A stretch of DNA of 18,457 bases from CAYUBI01 sp964443005 (GTDB lineage Bacteria > Margulisbacteria > Riflemargulisbacteria > GWF2-35-9 > CAYUBI01): contig CAYUBI010000047.1 in the NCBI GenBank assembly GCA_964443005.1, positions 1 through 18,457 of the forward strand, given 5' to 3'. The notes under the pieces are model-generated. The model was not told where the DNA came from, made no database searches, and was given only the letters and a program-made list of their open reading frames with translations. The stretch's first letter is position 1. Every line of letters starts with the position of its first letter. Below are positions 16,926 through 18,457 of this stretch, one piece after another. Position numbers and translations under genes: made by a program.

Positions 16926-18457
16926 AACAAACACTAGCTTATGTATTAGGTTTGATGATCGCTGTAATTTATGCAATTCAGCCAATTGCTGATATTAGCG
17001 AACTGATGATAGGCGCACGAGAACTAGCGTTGGGTGGCTGTGCAATGACATCCTATGCAGCTCCTTCTGCAATGAATCGCAATCCTGCAGTCATCGGTTC
17101 TGTTTTAGGTGCGCAATTTCATATAACACAATTCCAAATAGAACAAGAACTTAATAACGTTTTTTATCAAATTAATGTTCCGATCCTAGGTTTTCCAATC
17201 GGCCTAACCTATCAATCCCAAATGCTAAAAGGAATTCCGCTAACAGATATGGTAAATGGACGAATTCGTACAATTGGAGTTTTTGACAGCGGATATCAAC
17301 AATATGGATTTTCAACTGGAACTTTTTTACCAAAACTAATGACATTTCAGGACGTAGCACTTGGCATACGCTATCTTTATCATCAACAGCGAATTGCTAG
17401 TGATACCTTAATCATGAATTCTATAGATGCAGGGATTATTATGCGTCCGGAAATATTACCCTTACTGACACTGGGCGCTTCAATTAAAAATATTGGTGCT
17501 GGAGATTTGCTACCTGCCTCAATAATTCTTGGAGGCTCAATCCAAGCAGCTCCCTTTCAATTCTATTACGAAAAACAAGATCAAATCGCGATGGGTGCTG
17601 CATTTACGCTTACAGATCAACTGGAAATGCGAATGGGATTTCAGCCAAATTTTTATTCTGTAGGAATTGGCCTACGTATTGGACCATTTAGTGCAGTTGG
17701 CGATTATCGATTAACAACAGCCATTGACTATGCATATCGCATGCCTATAAAAACCGATAGCCTTGATGCTCAACATATTTTCACGTTTTCAGTGCTAGAA
17801 GGTCGAAAACCAAATGCACCAGTCATTCGCAATTATGAACTTAATAAAAAAGCAAACAAAGTGGTTATTAATGGCTATGCTCAACCTCGATCAGATTTAA
17901 CACTATTTCAAAACAATCAAGCTATCGCATTTGTACAAACTAATGAACAAGGCGTTTGGAGCGAAACATTTTCGTTAAAAAATGGCAAAAATAATTTCAA
18001 AGCACGCGTGATAATTCTAGGCAATGAATCCGAAGATTCTGACGAAATTGTAATAGAAAATGACTATCGAAATTTTAGTTATACTTACCGTTTAAGTTCG
18101 TATTTAAATCATGAATTAATTGTTTCCTGCAATCAACCTGTAAAAAATATCAAATTAGTTCATCAATCAGGAACAATTAGCCCTCAACTTCGGCCACAAG
18201 ACGAAAAAAAAAACACTGACTATTTCAAATTACCTATGGATTTCAATTCAGTCAAACTTCTAATTACGGATTCTATTGATCAACAAATTATACAGGATAT
18301 TCATCGCACAATACATATTACGATGCCTGATAAATTAAATTCATTTTCATATAAAAATACTGAATTTATTCAAGGAAATGCAATCAAAAATAGTGAAATT
18401 TTCTATCACAAACGACAATTAGAATCACTTTTATCAGGTCCTACCCGAGTGATTGAG
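16919..18457 (+). CDS. PorV/UPF0164-like outer-membrane barrel with an Ig-like extension, open at right edge
   Basis: The frame starts at ATG 16919, overlapping the previous stop by 7 nt (ATGGTAA), and is open for 513 codons to the window end. Residues 1-24 are a signal peptide. The motif GARELALGG (32-40) followed by APSAMNRNPA (48-57) is the N-terminal hallmark of PorV/UPF0164-type barrels (GAR-x-x-x-x-G-G ... N-PA). Residues about 60-290 show alternating polar and aromatic or glycine strands with turns, as in a beta barrel. From APVIRNYEL (300-308) a soluble Ig-like domain begins: VVINGYAQPRSDLTLFQNN, then EQGVWSETFSLKNGKNNF (344-361). Residues after about 375 are beta-rich and not recognised. 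PorV-family barrels act in outer-membrane transport or secretion in several phyla, but no type IX secretion gene is in view. Partner or channel for the preceding secreted protein is inference. Confidence 0.82.
   Translation, partial: MVKQTLAYVLGLMIAVIYAIQPIADISELMIGARELALGGCAMTSYAAPSAMNRNPAVIGSVLGAQFHITQFQIEQELNNVFYQINVPILGFPIGLTYQSQMLKGIPLTDMVNGRIRTIGVFDSGYQQYGFSTGTFLPKLMTFQDVALGIRYLYHQQRIASDTLIMNSIDAGIIMRPEILPLLTLGASIKNIGAGDLLPASIILGGSIQAAPFQFYYEKQDQIAMGAAFTLTDQLEMRMGFQPNFYSVGIGLRIGPFSAVGDYRLTTAIDYAYRMPIKTDSLDAQHIFTFSVLEGRKPNAPVIRNYELNKKANKVVINGYAQPRSDLTLFQNNQAIAFVQTNEQGVWSETFSLKNGKNNFKARVIILGNESEDSDEIVIENDYRNFSYTYRLSSYLNHELIVSCNQPVKNIKLVHQSGTISPQLRPQDEKKNTDYFKLPMDFNSVKLLITDSIDQQIIQDIHRTIHITMPDKLNSFSYKNTEFIQGNAIKNSEIFYHKRQLESLLSGPTRVIE

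Noticed and set aside
1..18457. CRISPR arrays, tRNA or rRNA genes
   Set aside because: No regularly spaced identical repeats and no cloverleaf or rRNA-like segments were seen; the gene-free stretches are all under about 175 bases.

Overview
The window is AT-rich, gene-dense bacterial DNA. It most likely comes from a draft or metagenome assembly, because a run of ten N (9548-9557) sits inside a gene. The sequence suggests a diderm bacterium: it has a PorV/UPF0164-like outer-membrane barrel, a very large secreted FlgD-Ig-type protein and a membrane-anchored stalk of Ig-like domains. It also suggests anaerobic or microaerophilic life, because oxygen defence here is a superoxide reductase. I cannot name the phylum. 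The mix of AAA/PD-(D/E)XK protein, class II superoxide reductase, FlgD-like C-terminus and PorV-like barrel fits several poorly cultured, AT-rich lineages. There is no rRNA or tRNA to settle it.

Layout. (1) Positions 1-2300 are accessory: an AAA-ATPase/PD-(D/E)XK protein cut by the left edge (minus strand), divergent from a DUF4160-DUF2442 toxin-antitoxin-like pair (plus strand), then a short gene-free stretch with a possible transposase scrap. (2) Positions 2296-8553 are all minus strand, read from right to left: a 1692-residue anchored protein of about 14 Ig-like (Big_1/invasin type) modules, a LUD-domain protein, and a class II superoxide reductase. (3) Positions 8725-10313 (plus) hold an unrecognised 206-residue helical protein and a long coiled-coil protein interrupted by the assembly gap. 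(4) Positions 10321-11616 (minus) are purB. (5) From 11733 to the right edge (plus) there is a tight three-gene run: a 4-alpha-glucanotransferase of the long DPE2-like type, a 1028-residue secreted multi-module protein ending in a FlgD-like Ig domain, and a PorV-like barrel with an Ig-like extension, open at the right edge. The junctions (6-nt gap, 7-nt overlap) suggest one transcript with coupled translation.

How the genes fit together. The most interesting theme is the cell surface. There are two giant modular proteins, one an inner-membrane-anchored Ig stalk and one secreted with repeating calcium-loop modules. The second is encoded directly before an outer-membrane barrel that could export or anchor it. 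The housekeeping genes purB and malQ diverge from a 116-bp region whose two promoters are readable on both strands; the malQ promoter implies a leaderless mRNA. No gene-free stretch exceeds about 175 bases. No CRISPR array, RNA gene, complete insertion sequence or convincing intrinsic terminator was seen.
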